A stretch of 64,000 nt of DNA from Hydrogenispora ethanolica (GCF_004340685.1 NZ_SLUN01000032.1:1-64000), one strand, 5' to 3'; numbered from the stretch's first letter, positions 7,872-16,866 are shown. Numbers and translations: made by a program. The notes: generated by a model not told the origin, from the sequence alone.

Positions 7872-9710
7872 ATGCAGCGGCAGTGGCGGAAGTGGGTGTT
7901 ACCGGATTGGTCGAGCGCCTGGCGCGGATTGCTGATGAACCGCGGGCTCCATTTCCGGTTGGCGCTCTCTTTTACCATTGTGTCGCTCGTCCCTTTATTG
8001 GCGCTCGGGATCTTTTCATATTACCAATCGGCCCGTACGATCCAGGAGATCGTCAGCCGTTACACCATGGATATCACCCGGGAGATTAATATCAATATTT
8101 TTCTCAATTTTAAAAACATCGACGACATCAGCAAAGTGCTGCTCAACAACGCCTCGGTCAAGGAGATCCTGGCGAAGACGGAGCCGGCTGCTTCCCAGGA
8201 TTATGAATCCGACAACCCGAGAGTCGCCGCGATTCTCAAAAGCATTAAATTCAGCAATGACTATATTACCAGCCTCTATATATTATCGGCCCGGAGCAAC
8301 CATATCTTCGCCGCCGGCGATGTCACCGGGGTTTACGGTATCCGGTATCTAACCGACGATTATCAAGCCCATTACAAAACGAGTGATTTGTACCGGGAGA
8401 CTTTAACCGAATACAACAACTACAAGTGGTGGCCGCCCCGGCCCGTCTTGGGGCAGAACGTTTTCATCCTTACTCGCAAGTTGTACGACGCGGACCTGAA
8501 TGTGCTGGGTGTTCTGGTAGTCCATATCCAGAAAAATATCTTAAACAACATTTCCCAGCGCCTGAATCATTCTAAAAATACGGGACTGTATCTGTTTGAT
8601 CAACAAAGCCGGCTCATCTTTCAACCCGACCACTCGTATAACGGACTGGATACGGTGCGGCCGGAGATCGCCCGCGGCATCGACCGGAACGAAAATGGCA
8701 GTTTCATCGTCCGGCAAGGCGCTACCCCGTTGTTTGTGGTTTATAACACCTTCTTTGTGACCGGTTGGAAACTGGTGGCATTGACGCCGTACCGGCAGTT
8801 GATCGCCGAGGCCAGCATGATCCGCAACGTCACGCTGCTGATCATCCTGATCTGCTTGCTGCTGGTGGTCGTGCTGTCTTTCTTTATCGCCAAGGGGATT
8901 CTCAATCCGGTTCACAAATTGAGCGGACTGATGAAGCAAGGAGCCACCGGGGATATGTCAGTGCGCTTTAAGGTTCGCTATCAGGATGAAATCGGCGAAT
9001 TGGGCGAGTCTTTCAACCGGATGATGGCGCACATTCAAAAGCTCCTGCAAATGTTGGAACTGGAGCAAAAGAAAAAGGCGGAGGCGGAAATTAAGGCGTT
9101 GGAAGCTCATATCAACCCACATTTTCTATACAATACGCTGGCGTCGATGTATTGGATGGCCATGGCCGCCGGGAACCATCCGATCGGACGGATGGCGGCG
9201 GCCCTTTCCAACTTCTTCCGGCTGGGGCTGAACAAAGGGAAAGAGTTTACGACGGTTGAAAAAGAAGTGGACCATGTCCGGAATTATCTGGACATTCAAA
9301 AGCTGCGCTTTCAGGAACAGTTCGATTATGAAGTGGCGGTGGCGGAAGGGATCGGTTCGTTGCCGACCATCAAACTACTGCTCCAGCCGTTGGTCGAGAA
9401 CTCGTTGATTCATGGGATCGAAAAAGCGAAGCGGCGGGGCTTGATCCGGATCCAGGTTTTTCTCAGGGAAGAACGGATTATCTTCCAGGTAACCGATAAT
9501 GGGGCTGGGATACCGGAAACGGAATTGAGCCCGGAAGGTCTGGAGCGCCTGATCAACGGAGGTTACGGCCTCAAAAACGTCCGGGAAAGACTGCGGCTTT
9601 ATTTCAATAACGACTTTACACTGAAATGCGTCAGCATCCCGGATTCGGAAACTACGTTTGAGATTGGCATCCCAATCATTCAAGGCGCGGAGGGCGAAGG
9701 GAATGTTTAA
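7872..9710 (+). CDS. Sensor histidine kinase, YesM type
   Basis: A 612-residue membrane kinase. One membrane helix at about 29-49 and a second at about 319-341 bracket an extracellular sensor region of some 270 residues. A HAMP linker follows, then a His_kinase domain with HINPHFLYN (phospho-acceptor His417) and an ATPase domain with LQPLVENSLIHG, VTDNGAGIPE and GYGLKNVRERL. This family usually senses carbohydrates and pairs with AraC-type regulators. It overlaps the regulator gene by 8 bp, and a sugar ABC transporter lies downstream. GGGAGG precedes the ATG by 7 nt. The ligand is unknown. Confidence 0.92.
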   Translation: MQRQWRKWVLPDWSSAWRGLLMNRGLHFRLALSFTIVSLVPLLALGIFSYYQSARTIQEIVSRYTMDITREININIFLNFKNIDDISKVLLNNASVKEILAKTEPAASQDYESDNPRVAAILKSIKFSNDYITSLYILSARSNHIFAAGDVTGVYGIRYLTDDYQAHYKTSDLYRETLTEYNNYKWWPPRPVLGQNVFILTRKLYDADLNVLGVLVVHIQKNILNNISQRLNHSKNTGLYLFDQQSRLIFQPDHSYNGLDTVRPEIARGIDRNENGSFIVRQGATPLFVVYNTFFVTGWKLVALTPYRQLIAEASMIRNVTLLIILICLLLVVVLSFFIAKGILNPVHKLSGLMKQGATGDMSVRFKVRYQDEIGELGESFNRMMAHIQKLLQMLELEQKKKAEAEIKALEAHINPHFLYNTLASMYWMAMAAGNHPIGRMAAALSNFFRLGLNKGKEFTTVEKEVDHVRNYLDIQKLRFQEQFDYEVAVAEGIGSLPTIKLLLQPLVENSLIHGIEKAKRRGLIRIQVFLREERIIFQVTDNGAGIPETELSPEGLERLINGGYGLKNVRERLRLYFNNDFTLKCVSIPDSETTFEIGIPIIQGAEGEGNV

Positions 9711-11316
9711 AATACTGATCGTCGACGATGAGGCATTGATCCGGAACGGCATCGCGCAGGCGGTTCCCTGGCGCGAACTGGCGATCGACGAGGTGCGCAC
9801 CGCCGCCGGCGGGGCCGAGGCGCTGGCGCTAATGGACAGCTGGCGGCCGGATGTGGTATTGACCGATATCCGCATGCCCGGCCTGGACGGACTGGAACTT
9901 TTGGACCGCGTCAGACAACTGAACCCCGAGGCCAAGGTCGTTATCCTGAGCGGTTTCGATGATTTCGCTTATGCCCAAGCCGCCTTGAAACTAGGGGCTT
10001 TCGATTATCTTCTGAAGACCAGCGACATCCATGATCTGGTGGAAGTCCTCGGTCGGGCGCTAGCCGCACTCCGGAGCGACCGGGAAAAGCAGCGGCGCTT
10101 GGAGCTGGCAACGCCTTTACTCCGCGAGCGTTATCTGAACCGGTTGCTCTACGGTGGCCATCCTCCGGCTGAATTCCATGAAGGGTTGCGACTGCTGGGG
10201 CCCGGATTTGGAACCGCATCTTTTTTGATCGCCTTGGCGGAGCTCCGGAGCCCGGAGGTGGCGGCAATGTCCGATGAGGACCGGGAATTCGGCAAAGTCC
10301 TGGTCATGGAAGTCGTGGAAGAGCTCCTGGGCGATGGGGGCAGCGGCTTTGAAGGCCGGGACGATGAGCTGATCGTGCTCGGAATGAATCAAGCGGGCCT
10401 CCCGGAAGCGGCGTTCCGGGAGGAGTTCGGCCGGTGCTGCCAGCAGCTGCTAGAAGCGGTCGCCGCGCGGTTCGGGTTGCGCCTGAGCATCGGCATCAGT
10501 CTCCCTAATCCCGACTGGCAGACGATTCGGCAAAGCTATCACCAGGCCAAGCAGGCCTTGGAATGTACCGGGCTGGCCGCCGGCAAGATAGCCTGGTTCG
10601 AAGCGGCGGCAAATCGCTGCGCCGCGCCTACCCGGCCGATCTCTTCCGGACAGGAGAAGGTTCTCCTTGCCGCGTTGCGGGTGGGAGACCGCGCCGCGGT
10701 CCTGGAGTCGGTGCAGACGATCATAGGCGGAATCGCTCAATGGCCTCCAATCCGTCTCCCGCAACTGCGCCAAACGGGGATCGAGCTCTTCAGCATCGCG
10801 TTGCGGGTGCTGCCGGAGTTTGAGATCGATGCGGCGGAGTTATACGGCAAGGATTTTTTATATTTCGAGGAAATGCAGAGGATCGGAAGTCTGGAACAAT
10901 TGCGGCAGTGGCTGTTCGCCAAACTGACGCTCTTGGCCGATTATATCCGGGATCACAAGATTCTCAAGCATAAACAGGTGGTGGAGGAAGCCCGCTCCTA
11001 TATGGCGGAGCATTATCACGAGCCGTTGACCCTGAACCGGCTGGCCGGGGTGGTCCATATGAGTCCCAACTATTTCAGCAGTGTTTTCAGTAATGAGCTC
11101 GGCCAAAGCTTCCTGGAATATCTGACCGAGCTCCGGGTGGAAAAAGCCAAACAACGGCTGGGCGATCCGGATGCCAAGGCATTTGAGGTCGGAGCCGGGG
11201 TCGGGTATGAGAATCCTCAGTATTTCAGCAAGATCTTCAAAAAATACACCGGGATGACCCCGACCGAGTACCGGGAGGCCTTGCGCCGGGAGCGCTGCCG
11301 TTTTCCGGAAGAATGA
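9703..11316 (+). CDS. Response regulator with AraC-type DNA-binding domain, YesN type
   Basis: A 537-residue two-component regulator. Receiver domain residues 1-120 contain the acidic pair Asp8-Asp9, phospho-acceptor Asp55 in LTDIRMPG and the signalling Lys in YLLKTSD. A long middle region follows, and the last 100 residues hold two helix-turn-helix units (LTLNRLAGVVHMSPNYFSSV, then VGYENPQYFSKIFKKYTG). The ATG at 9703 lies inside the end of the kinase gene behind GAAGGG. Likely targets are the two promoters at 11323-11370 and 12776-12822, which share a motif. Confidence 0.92.
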   Translation: MFKILIVDDEALIRNGIAQAVPWRELAIDEVRTAAGGAEALALMDSWRPDVVLTDIRMPGLDGLELLDRVRQLNPEAKVVILSGFDDFAYAQAALKLGAFDYLLKTSDIHDLVEVLGRALAALRSDREKQRRLELATPLLRERYLNRLLYGGHPPAEFHEGLRLLGPGFGTASFLIALAELRSPEVAAMSDEDREFGKVLVMEVVEELLGDGGSGFEGRDDELIVLGMNQAGLPEAAFREEFGRCCQQLLEAVAARFGLRLSIGISLPNPDWQTIRQSYHQAKQALECTGLAAGKIAWFEAAANRCAAPTRPISSGQEKVLLAALRVGDRAAVLESVQTIIGGIAQWPPIRLPQLRQTGIELFSIALRVLPEFEIDAAELYGKDFLYFEEMQRIGSLEQLRQWLFAKLTLLADYIRDHKILKHKQVVEEARSYMAEHYHEPLTLNRLAGVVHMSPNYFSSVFSNELGQSFLEYLTELRVEKAKQRLGDPDAKAFEVGAGVGYENPQYFSKIFKKYTGMTPTEYREALRRERCRFPEE

Positions 11317-11322
11317 ACAACC

Positions 11323-11370
11323 TTTCCGTAGGAATATTGCTTCAGGAACATCGATCATTGCCGCTATAAT
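11323..11370 (+). promoter_or_regulatory. Promoter with conserved upstream motif, copy 1
   Basis: TTTCCGTAGGAATATTGCTT (11323-11342) lies 42 bp before a perfect TATAAT at 11365-11370, with no good -35 at the normal distance. A very similar 24-bp block sits at nearly the same distance from TATAAT in front of the binding-protein gene. This looks like an activator-dependent promoter for the FAD oxidoreductase gene. Confidence 0.6.
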
Positions 11371-11406
11371 GAGGTGGCAATGATTTTTTTTAAAGGAGTG
11401 AGTGAG

Positions 11407-12753
11407 ATGTCCTACGAGGTATTGATAGTGGGCGGCGGCATCTCCGGAGCCTTGGCCGCGACGGCCGCGGCCCGGCTCGGCGTCAGAACGTTAGTGGTCG
11501 AACAGTACGGCTTCCTGGGCGGAATGTTGACCGCGGCCGGCGTCGGGCCGATGATGACTTTTCACGCCGGAAACAAGCAGGTGATTCAAGGGCTGGCCGC
11601 TGAGCTGGTCGAGCGGTTGGTCAGCCGGGGAAAATCACCGGGGCATCTCGTGGATACCACCGGATACACCGATTCGGTGACGCCTTTCGACGCCGAGGCG
11701 CTCAAACATGAGCTGGAAATGATGGTACTGGAGAGCGGGGCCGAGCTGTTGTACCATACCATGCTGGCCGGGGCGACGGTGGCGGAGAGTGCGATTCAAG
11801 AAATAACCGTCTGTAATAAAGCCGGGTTGAGCCGACTGACAGCCCAAGTGTATATCGACGCCACCGGCGATGCCGATCTTTCGGCCTGGGCGGGGGTAGG
11901 GTTCGACAAAGGCCGGGCGGGAGACGGTCTCTCCCAGCCGATGACCATGAACCTGAAACTGCGCAACGTCGATATTCCGGCGGTGCGCGATTTCATCAAG
12001 GCCCATCCCGACGAGTTTCCGAGACTCCGGGGGGAGACAGCGCTGATCGAGCGGGCGCCGCGCCTCTCCATCGGCGGTTTTGTAAAAACCTTGCAAGCCG
12101 CCCGCGACCGGGGTGAGATCACGTTCGAGCGGGAGGATCTGCTGTTTTTTGAAACCAATCTGCCGGGTGAAGTAATCGTCAATACTGCCCGCATCCTGGG
12201 CTGCGACGGGACCGATCCCTGGAGTTTATCCCAGGCCGAAATTGAGGGGAGGAGGCAGATCCGGGAACTAGCCGTCTTTTTGAAGACCCGGGTGCCGGGT
12301 TTCGCGAACGCCGAGATCGTCGGTTCCGGTCCGGCGATCGGGGTCCGGGGTTCGCGGCAGATTCGGGGCTTGTATACGTTGACCCGGCAAGATGTATTGG
12401 AGTGCCGGCCGTTCCCGGATGTGGTGGCCCATTCCGGCTATCCGCTGGATATTCATAGCCCGGATGGGGCGGGGACCGTTTCCACCCACCTGCCTTGGGG
12501 CGCTTATTACGGTATCCCTTACCGGTGCCTGCTCAATGCACAGACTGTCAATTTAATCACGGTTGGGCGTTGCATTTCAGCGACCTTCGAGGCCCAGGCG
12601 GCGATCCGGACTACCCCGACGGCCGGGGCCATCGGTCATGCCGGGGGGGTGGCGGCGGCGCTGGCAGTCGGGCAAGGCTGCCGGCCGGCCGATCTTCCCG
12701 TGGCTTCGCTCCAGGCCGCGCTGGAGTCGCAGGGTGCTTTCATCGAACGGTAA
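11407..12753 (+). CDS. FAD-dependent oxidoreductase of the FAD_oxidored family
   Basis: A 448-residue flavoprotein. The N-terminus has a dinucleotide-binding motif VGGGISGALAATAAARLG followed by VVEQYGFLGGMLT. DATGDADLSAWAGV and the C-terminal VGRCISATFEAQAAIR are also typical of this family. No signal peptide is seen, so it is cytoplasmic. Members are often encoded beside carbohydrate transporters, but their substrates are mostly unknown. AAAGGAGTGAG precedes the ATG at 11407; an in-frame ATG at 11374 has no ribosome site. It stands between the two-component pair and a sugar ABC transporter, so it may oxidise the imported sugar or a derivative. Confidence 0.85.
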   Translation: MSYEVLIVGGGISGALAATAAARLGVRTLVVEQYGFLGGMLTAAGVGPMMTFHAGNKQVIQGLAAELVERLVSRGKSPGHLVDTTGYTDSVTPFDAEALKHELEMMVLESGAELLYHTMLAGATVAESAIQEITVCNKAGLSRLTAQVYIDATGDADLSAWAGVGFDKGRAGDGLSQPMTMNLKLRNVDIPAVRDFIKAHPDEFPRLRGETALIERAPRLSIGGFVKTLQAARDRGEITFEREDLLFFETNLPGEVIVNTARILGCDGTDPWSLSQAEIEGRRQIRELAVFLKTRVPGFANAEIVGSGPAIGVRGSRQIRGLYTLTRQDVLECRPFPDVVAHSGYPLDIHSPDGAGTVSTHLPWGAYYGIPYRCLLNAQTVNLITVGRCISATFEAQAAIRTTPTAGAIGHAGGVAAALAVGQGCRPADLPVASLQAALESQGAFIER

Positions 12754-12775
12754 TTTTTCGTAAGAATGTGCACGT

Positions 12776-12822
12776 TTTCCGGAAGAACGTTGCTTCGGTT
12801 TCCGGGCGGATCCCTTTATAAT
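12776..12822 (+). promoter_or_regulatory. Promoter with conserved upstream motif, copy 2
   Basis: TTTCCGGAAGAACGTTGCTT (12776-12795) lies 41 bp before TATAAT at 12817-12822. The block matches the one at 11323 in TTTCCG, GAA and TTGCTTC positions and in distance to the -10. It should drive the binding-protein and permease genes. Confidence 0.6.
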
Positions 12823-12876
12823 CAGGACAGAAAACCTGTTTCGGCAGGATAAAAAGAGCAAAGGGGGAGTATTCAG

Positions 12877-14133
12877 TTGAAAAAGCTACGTTTCACATTG
12901 ATTTTGCTGAGTTTGACGTTTTGCCTGATCGGCGCGGCTACGGCGGGGTTGGCCGCCTCCAAGCCGGTCAACCTGAAGATGGTGATCTGGGGCGCTCCCA
13001 AGCATATCGACATGTACAACAAACTGCTGGAATCCTACAAAAAGACCCATCCCCATATTGCGGTGGAGATCATCATCGCGCCTTACGGCGAATTCACCGA
13101 GAAAGTCACCTCGATGATTGCCAGCGGCAATCCGCCCGACATCACCTGGTGGTCGGAGGACAGCCTGACCTACTTCGCGGACAAGGGGTATTTCGTGGCC
13201 TTGGACGGGGCGGTCAAGAAATGGGGCAAAGACTGGCAGATGGCGGACTTCTATCCTTCGACCCTGGAAGGCGGCCGTTGGAAAGGCAAGCTTTACGCCA
13301 TTCCCTTCTCGACCCCGGCGCCGGTGCTCTTTTATAACAAGAAACTCTTCGATGAAGCCAAGCTGAAATACCCCAACGAGAACTGGACCTGGGACGATTT
13401 TGACAGCGCCCTGCGCAAGCTGAGCAAAGGCGAGGGCGCCAATAAGGTCTACGGCGTCGAGAATCTGCTCGACAAGGGAACCGAGTGGCAGAGCCTGTTG
13501 AATCTGATCCGCGCCTACGGCGGGAACTTTATGAACGCCAAGCGGACCCGGTGCGTCATCAACAGCCCGCAGTCCGTGACGGCGCTCAAGAAATATATGG
13601 AATGGGTCAACGGCGGCCTTTCGACCAAGCCGGGGATCGCCGCTCCGTTCGAGCAGGGACGGTCCGCGATGTTCCTGGGCTTCATGAGCATGAACGCCCG
13701 GTTCGACGGGGTCAAGGGGCTGGATTACGATATCACTTACGTCCCCAAAGGACCGGCCGGCCGGAAACTCCGGGGCGGCTCGGCCTTTCTGGTGGTGATG
13801 AAATCCACCGCCTATCAGAAGGAGAGCCTCGATCTGCTGCGCTTTTTGAGCAGCGAGGAAGGGATCCGCGTGCAGTCCGAGTATTTTGGGCCGCCCCGCA
13901 GATCGATCGGCCTCTCCAAAGAGTTTCTGAATCCGGCCACTCCGCCGGCAAATAAGAAAGTTTTCATCGACTCCCTGCAGTACAGCTCGTTGACCGAGCA
14001 CTTCCCGCTGTTCGTCAAGGCCAACCTGATCGCCCAGGAAGAGTTCGATCTGATGGTCGCCGGGAAACAGCCGGTCGAGGAGACGCTCCAGAAGATCCAA
14101 ACCCGGGTCAACGCTTTGTTGGCCGGTAAGTAA
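12877..14133 (+). CDS. Sugar ABC transporter substrate-binding protein 1
   Basis: A 418-residue family 1 extracellular solute-binding protein. The signal peptide (KKLRFTLILLSLTFCLIGAATAGLAA) lacks a clear lipobox. The mature protein shows the class features LKMVIWG, SMIASGNPPDI, YAIPFSTPAPVLFYNKKLFDEA and QGRSAMFLGFMSM. It captures an oligosaccharide or sugar for the two permeases that follow; no ATPase is encoded here, so a shared MsmX-type ATPase is likely. The TTG at 12877 follows AAGGGGG. A hairpin at 14141-14167 separates it from the permease gene. Confidence 0.9.
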   Translation: MKKLRFTLILLSLTFCLIGAATAGLAASKPVNLKMVIWGAPKHIDMYNKLLESYKKTHPHIAVEIIIAPYGEFTEKVTSMIASGNPPDITWWSEDSLTYFADKGYFVALDGAVKKWGKDWQMADFYPSTLEGGRWKGKLYAIPFSTPAPVLFYNKKLFDEAKLKYPNENWTWDDFDSALRKLSKGEGANKVYGVENLLDKGTEWQSLLNLIRAYGGNFMNAKRTRCVINSPQSVTALKKYMEWVNGGLSTKPGIAAPFEQGRSAMFLGFMSMNARFDGVKGLDYDITYVPKGPAGRKLRGGSAFLVVMKSTAYQKESLDLLRFLSSEEGIRVQSEYFGPPRRSIGLSKEFLNPATPPANKKVFIDSLQYSSLTEHFPLFVKANLIAQEEFDLMVAGKQPVEETLQKIQTRVNALLAGK

Positions 14134-14140
14134 GAACTCC

Positions 14141-14167
14141 GGTGCCTGCCGCGAAACGGCGGGCACC
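14141..14167 (+). other. Intercistronic hairpin after binding-protein gene 1
   Basis: GGTGCCTGCCG pairs with CGGCGGGCACC around the loop CGAAA, with one wobble pair. No T run follows, so it looks like an mRNA-stabilising or partial-termination hairpin rather than a full terminator. Similar hairpins follow the binding-protein genes at 23281 and 60365. Confidence 0.7.
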
Positions 14168-14196
14168 GATTGTATCGGCCTGAAAGGAGATTTGCC

Positions 14197-15129
14197 ATGA
14201 CCGTTTCCAAGCTGACTTCCGTCGCCGCTCCTGTTTTACAGCGGACTCGTAACCGGCTGCCCGGGGAGGGCGCCTGGGCAACCTGCTTTTTACTGCCGCT
14301 GCTCGCGGGACTGATGGTCTTTCTGCTCTTGCCGTTGCTGGTCAGTGGTTATTTGAGCTTCACCAGTTACAATGTTTTGGAAGCGCCGCGCTGGATCGGC
14401 CCGCAGAATTACCGCGAACTCTTCGGTCAGGATCCAATGTTTCACAAGGCCTTGCTAAACACGTTAATCTTCGCCGCCGGACTGGTGCCCGCCAATATGC
14501 TGCTGGCTCTGGTAACCTCGGTCCTGCTGAATCAGGTCCGCCGGTTGGCCGCCTTTTTCCGGAGCGTCTACTTTATCCCGGTGATCACCTCGGAAGTCGT
14601 CTTTTCCGTGGTCTGGTTGTGGATCTGGAACTACGATTACGGCTTGGTCAATTACGTCCTGAAGATGCTGGGACTGACCGGACCGAACTGGCTGGGCGAC
14701 TCCAGTTGGGCCATGCTCGCGGTGATCGTCACCCGGCTCCTGAAGAACCTGGGGATGAACGTGGTCATCATCCTGGCCGCCTTGCAATCGATCCCCGGGA
14801 TGTATTATGAAGCGGCCGAGCTGGACGGAGCCGGCTGGTTCAAAAAGTTTCTCCATGTCACCCTGCCCGAGCTCGGGCCGGTGATCTTCCTGACTCTGAT
14901 GGTGACGATCATCGGCGCTTTCAAGGTCTTCGGCTCGATCTACGTCCTGACCGGCGGCGGGCCGGCCGGCGCCACCAACGTACTGGTAATGTACTTGTAT
15001 CAGCTGGGTTTCAAAACCTTTGAGTACGGCAAGGCCTCGGCCGTCGGGATGGTCATCTTCGCGTTGATCCTCGCCCTGACCCTGGTCCAATGGCTGCTCC
15101 GTAAGAAACTAGTCTATCAGGAGGAGTAA
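14197..15129 (+). CDS. Sugar ABC transporter permease, MalF type
   Basis: A 310-residue membrane protein with six predicted helices. The EAA loop YYEAAELDGAGWFKKFLHVT contacts the ATPase, and the N-terminal FLLPLLAGLMVFLLLPL is typical of UgpA/MalF-type sugar permeases. It pairs with the next gene to form the heterodimeric channel. The ATG at 14197 follows AAAGGAG. The stop is 3 bp before the next start, so the two permeases are translated together. Confidence 0.92.
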   Translation: MTVSKLTSVAAPVLQRTRNRLPGEGAWATCFLLPLLAGLMVFLLLPLLVSGYLSFTSYNVLEAPRWIGPQNYRELFGQDPMFHKALLNTLIFAAGLVPANMLLALVTSVLLNQVRRLAAFFRSVYFIPVITSEVVFSVVWLWIWNYDYGLVNYVLKMLGLTGPNWLGDSSWAMLAVIVTRLLKNLGMNVVIILAALQSIPGMYYEAAELDGAGWFKKFLHVTLPELGPVIFLTLMVTIIGAFKVFGSIYVLTGGGPAGATNVLVMYLYQLGFKTFEYGKASAVGMVIFALILALTLVQWLLRKKLVYQEE

Positions 15130-15132
15130 TCG

Positions 15133-16020
15133 ATGCGTGCCAATCCACAAATCAGCGGCGGCTCCGGAGCGGCTCTCCGGCCGGCGCACCGCTCCGCCGG
15201 CTCCAGCCGGGTGATCGCCTACTTTTTTCTCACCGGGCTCGGCCTGGTCCTGATCCTGCCTTTCGTCTGGATGCTCTCCACTTCGCTGAAGCATCCGGGG
15301 ACGGAGTTTTATTATCCGCCGCAATGGATCCCGCAGCCGCCGACGCTGCAAAATTATCTCACCGCCGTCTCCCGCGCCGACTTCCTGCGGAGTTACTACA
15401 ACAGCATCAAGGTGGCGGTCCTGACGCTGCTGCCGACGATCCTCCTGACCTCGCTGGCGGCCTATGCCTTGGTCAAGCTGCGCTTCAAGGGCAGAAACCA
15501 TATTTTCTTCCTGATCGTGATGCTGATCATGGTCCCGCAGGAGGTGACGCTCATCCCCAATCTGCTGCTGATGAAGGGCTTGGGCTGGCTGGACACGCAC
15601 AGCGCGCTGATCGTGCCCAACATCTTCGGCAGCGGCGCGGTCTTCGCCCTCTTCGTGATGCGCCAGAACATGCTGTCGCTCCCGGATTCGCTGATCGAGG
15701 CCGGCAAGATCGACGGGGCCACTCATTGGCAGATCTATACCCGGATCATCTTTCCCTTGACCAAATCGGCGGTGGCCACGGTGAGCATCTTTACCCTGAT
15801 GAACTCCTGGAATGATTTCATCTATCCCTTGGTCTACCTCAATAGCAGTGACAAGTATACCCTGCCCCTGGCGATCGCCATGTTTCAGCAGGCCTACGGA
15901 ATGACCGAATGGACGGTCTGGATGGCGGCTTCCACCGTCAGCATCCTGCCGTTGCTCATCGCTTTCCTGTTCGCGCAGAAACAGTTCATCGACTCGATGG
16001 CGCTGACCGGCGTGAAATAA
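15133..16020 (+). CDS. Sugar ABC transporter permease, MalG type
   Basis: A 295-residue membrane protein with about six helices and the EAA loop LIEAGKIDGATHWQIYTRI. LPFVWMLSTSLK near the N-terminus and WNDFIYPLVYLNS near the C-terminus mark the MalG/UgpE class. It completes the transmembrane channel with the preceding gene. The C-terminus IDSMALTGVK fits the family ending. A GC-rich hairpin follows at 16051. Confidence 0.92.
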   Translation: MRANPQISGGSGAALRPAHRSAGSSRVIAYFFLTGLGLVLILPFVWMLSTSLKHPGTEFYYPPQWIPQPPTLQNYLTAVSRADFLRSYYNSIKVAVLTLLPTILLTSLAAYALVKLRFKGRNHIFFLIVMLIMVPQEVTLIPNLLLMKGLGWLDTHSALIVPNIFGSGAVFALFVMRQNMLSLPDSLIEAGKIDGATHWQIYTRIIFPLTKSAVATVSIFTLMNSWNDFIYPLVYLNSSDKYTLPLAIAMFQQAYGMTEWTVWMAASTVSILPLLIAFLFAQKQFIDSMALTGVK

Positions 16021-16050
16021 TGGCTTCACCAACCGCATAGCCCGCGTCGG

Positions 16051-16098
16051 AGCCGGCCGGCAATTTGACCGGCCCTCGGTTTCCGGGCGGTCTTTTTC
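16051..16098 (+). terminator. Possible terminator after the sugar permease genes
   Basis: GGCCGG (16055-16060) pairs with CCGGCC (16069-16074), extended by GAG/CTC outside a small bulge. A TCTTTTT run follows, but 16 nt later, so termination here is uncertain. Confidence 0.4.
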
Positions 16099-16117
16099 GG
16101 GAAGCGGAGACACTGTG

Positions 16118-16219
16118 ATGAAATTTCTTGGGGAAAAAGGATTTTATGATCCGGACCGCGAAAAGAGAGCTATTGAATCTGGAGTTGCGATTCGCGGAGG
16201 AGGTCGGGTGGGATGTTGA
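16118..16219 (+). CDS. Possible small protein upstream of the C_GCAxxG_C_C gene
   Basis: An ATG reading frame of 33 codons begins after AAGCGGAG (8-nt spacing) and ends in a TGA that overlaps the start of the next gene by 7 bp. The product would start MKFLGEKGFYDPDREKRAIE and end GGGRVGC. It has no recognised domain. The ribosome site and the overlap suggest translational coupling, but a chance frame is possible. Confidence 0.35.
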   Translation: MKFLGEKGFYDPDREKRAIESGVAIRGGGRVGC

Positions 16220-16629
16220 GCGATTTGATTCGGGAGGGCTTCGGCAAGGCGGAGGATCTCAATTGCGCCGAGAAGATTCTGTACGGCGCCAATGAGGCCT
16301 ATAATCTGAACCTGAGTCCCGAGGCGTTGAAACTGGCGGCCGGATTCGGCGGCGGCATGGCCATTGAGGATGTCTGCGGCGCGCTCGCCGGCTCCATCAT
16401 GGTGCTGGGCAGAATGTTTGTGGAACGGAACGCCCACCAGAGCAATATCAAGGAATTGACCCAGGAACTCTTCGACCGTTATCGCGCCGCAATGGGAGCG
16501 ATCGACTGCGCGCCGTTAAAGGCGGCCCACCGCAACGAAGAGATCAAATGTGACCGGGTGATCGAAAAGGCGGCCGAGATTCTCGACGCGCTGGTGGAGC
16601 GGGAGCTTCATTTGCGACGGACCTGTTGA
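16213..16629 (+). CDS. C_GCAxxG_C_C family redox protein
   Basis: A 138-residue small helical protein. NCAEKILYGANE, the glycine-rich GFGGGMAIEDVCGALAG and the later IDCAP and IKCDR place cysteines in the C-GCAxxG-C-C pattern, a family thought to be redox-active or to bind a cofactor; its biochemical role is unsettled. There is no signal peptide. It is the last gene of the sugar ABC region, 192 bp after the permease, and a terminator follows at 16698. Association with the FAD oxidoreductase is suggested by position only. Confidence 0.82.
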   Translation: MLSDLIREGFGKAEDLNCAEKILYGANEAYNLNLSPEALKLAAGFGGGMAIEDVCGALAGSIMVLGRMFVERNAHQSNIKELTQELFDRYRAAMGAIDCAPLKAAHRNEEIKCDRVIEKAAEILDALVERELHLRRTC

Positions 16630-16697
16630 GGGTCGCGCTCAATTCGCGGATAACAAAACTTGGCCACATCGGGACAGCTTCTTGAACAAACTCAATG

Positions 16698-16736
16698 ATG
16701 CTATTTGCTTTTTTAGGTGAATAGCATTTTTGTTTT
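16698..16736 (+). terminator. Rho-independent terminator after the C_GCAxxG_C_C gene
   Basis: ATGCTATT (16698-16705) pairs with AATAGCAT (16720-16727) across a 14-nt loop and is followed by TTTTTGTTTT. Confidence 0.78.
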
Positions 16737-16866
16737 GGATGGGTATTCCTACTGCGAATGAATGGGTCGGATCTTCGGGAAAAGTTAGAGCGAGATGTAA
16801 TCGCCGAGAAATTTTTATCGTAGAAGCAGGAGATACTGAATGGACGTAGAACAATATGGATTAAAC

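Noticed and set aside
12886-14166. 426-codon antisense frame over binding-protein gene 1
   Set aside because: It mirrors a strongly supported gene and has no ribosome site or domain; high-GC codon use keeps the opposite strand open.
15109-16113. 334-codon antisense frame over the second permease
   Set aside because: Shadow of a clear MalG-type gene; composition is rich in Asp, Gln, His and Arg without any fold.
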